A DNA stretch of 64,000 nucleotides from assembly GCF_003265705.1 (NCBI RefSeq), contig NW_020313288.1, positions 124,001-188,000 of the forward strand. Reading direction: 5' to 3'. Below the pieces are notes generated by a model that ran no database searches, was not told where the DNA came from, and worked only from the letters and a program-made list of their open reading frames with translations. This stretch comes from Callorhinus ursinus. Lineage: Eukaryota > Chordata > Mammalia > Carnivora > Otariidae. How positions within the stretch are numbered: the first letter of the stretch is position 1; each line of letters opens with the position of its first letter. Shown here one piece after another: positions 63,991 through 64,000 of this stretch. The position numbers and the translations under genes were made by a program.

Positions 63991-64000
63991 TGGTAAACTC

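Larger units (their letters stand above)
46809..64000 (-). other. VAV1: VAV1 intron 1, 3' part (no coding sequence seen)
   Basis: 17.2 kb upstream of exon 2 with no stretch encoding the expected first exon (MELWRQC start) on the minus strand. The intron is therefore longer than this and exon 1 and the promoter are past the window end. It consists of SINEs, old L1, MIR, L2, LTR and MER5A relics, listed separately, plus unannotated sequence (for example 55620-56820, 58420-59500, 62700-63660) in which I see no gene. Confidence 0.85.

Overview
The window is nuclear DNA from a carnivoran mammal, most likely a caniform of the bear/seal/mustelid type rather than dog. The evidence is about fifteen tRNA-Lys-derived Can-SINEs (5' head GGGCGCCTGGGTGGCTCAG, CT-rich middle, AATAAA-type A-rich tail), a carnivoran LINE-1 with a CpG-rich 5' UTR, ancient MIR/L2/MaLR/MER5A relics, and introns with GT/AG borders. 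I did not see the canine SINEC_Cf subfamily. A run of exactly 400 N (50550-50949) marks a draft-assembly gap.

The only protein-coding gene I can support is VAV1, the haematopoietic Rho/Rac guanine-nucleotide exchange factor. It lies on the minus strand with its 3' end at about 22.1 kb. I placed 26 coding exons (exons 2-27 in human numbering) between 46808 and 22373, each from its splice borders and its reading phase. Together they total 2334 nt, or 777 residues plus the stop. Human VAV1 (845 aa, recalled) minus its 68-residue first exon is also 777, so nothing is missing or frameshifted here. Exon 1 (start codon and first half of the CH domain) lies beyond 64000, and 46809-64000 is the 3' part of intron 1. 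Domain order in the window: C-terminal half of CH, acidic region with three regulatory tyrosines, DH, PH, zinc-binding C1, basic linker, SH3, SH2, SH3.

Layout: 1-22.1 kb is intergenic DNA downstream of VAV1. It is dominated by LINE-1 (3.1-15.5 kb, including two head-to-tail 5' halves and an inverted ORF2 block), MaLR-type LTRs and a strong CTCF-like motif at 17082-17095. The 3' half of VAV1 (22.1-39 kb) has long repeat-filled introns, and the DH-PH-C1 part (39-46.8 kb) is compact and GC-rich. From 46.8 to 64 kb there are only intron 1 repeats.

I found no undescribed gene system. The most notable structures are a 16-unit minisatellite filling most of VAV1 intron 4 next to the exon 4 donor, three Can-SINEs stacked on one target site with four copies of the target, a second stacked SINE pair, and the rearranged LINE-1 cluster. 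Residue numbers use human VAV1 numbering, justified by the exact length match. Human comparisons are from memory, not from an alignment.
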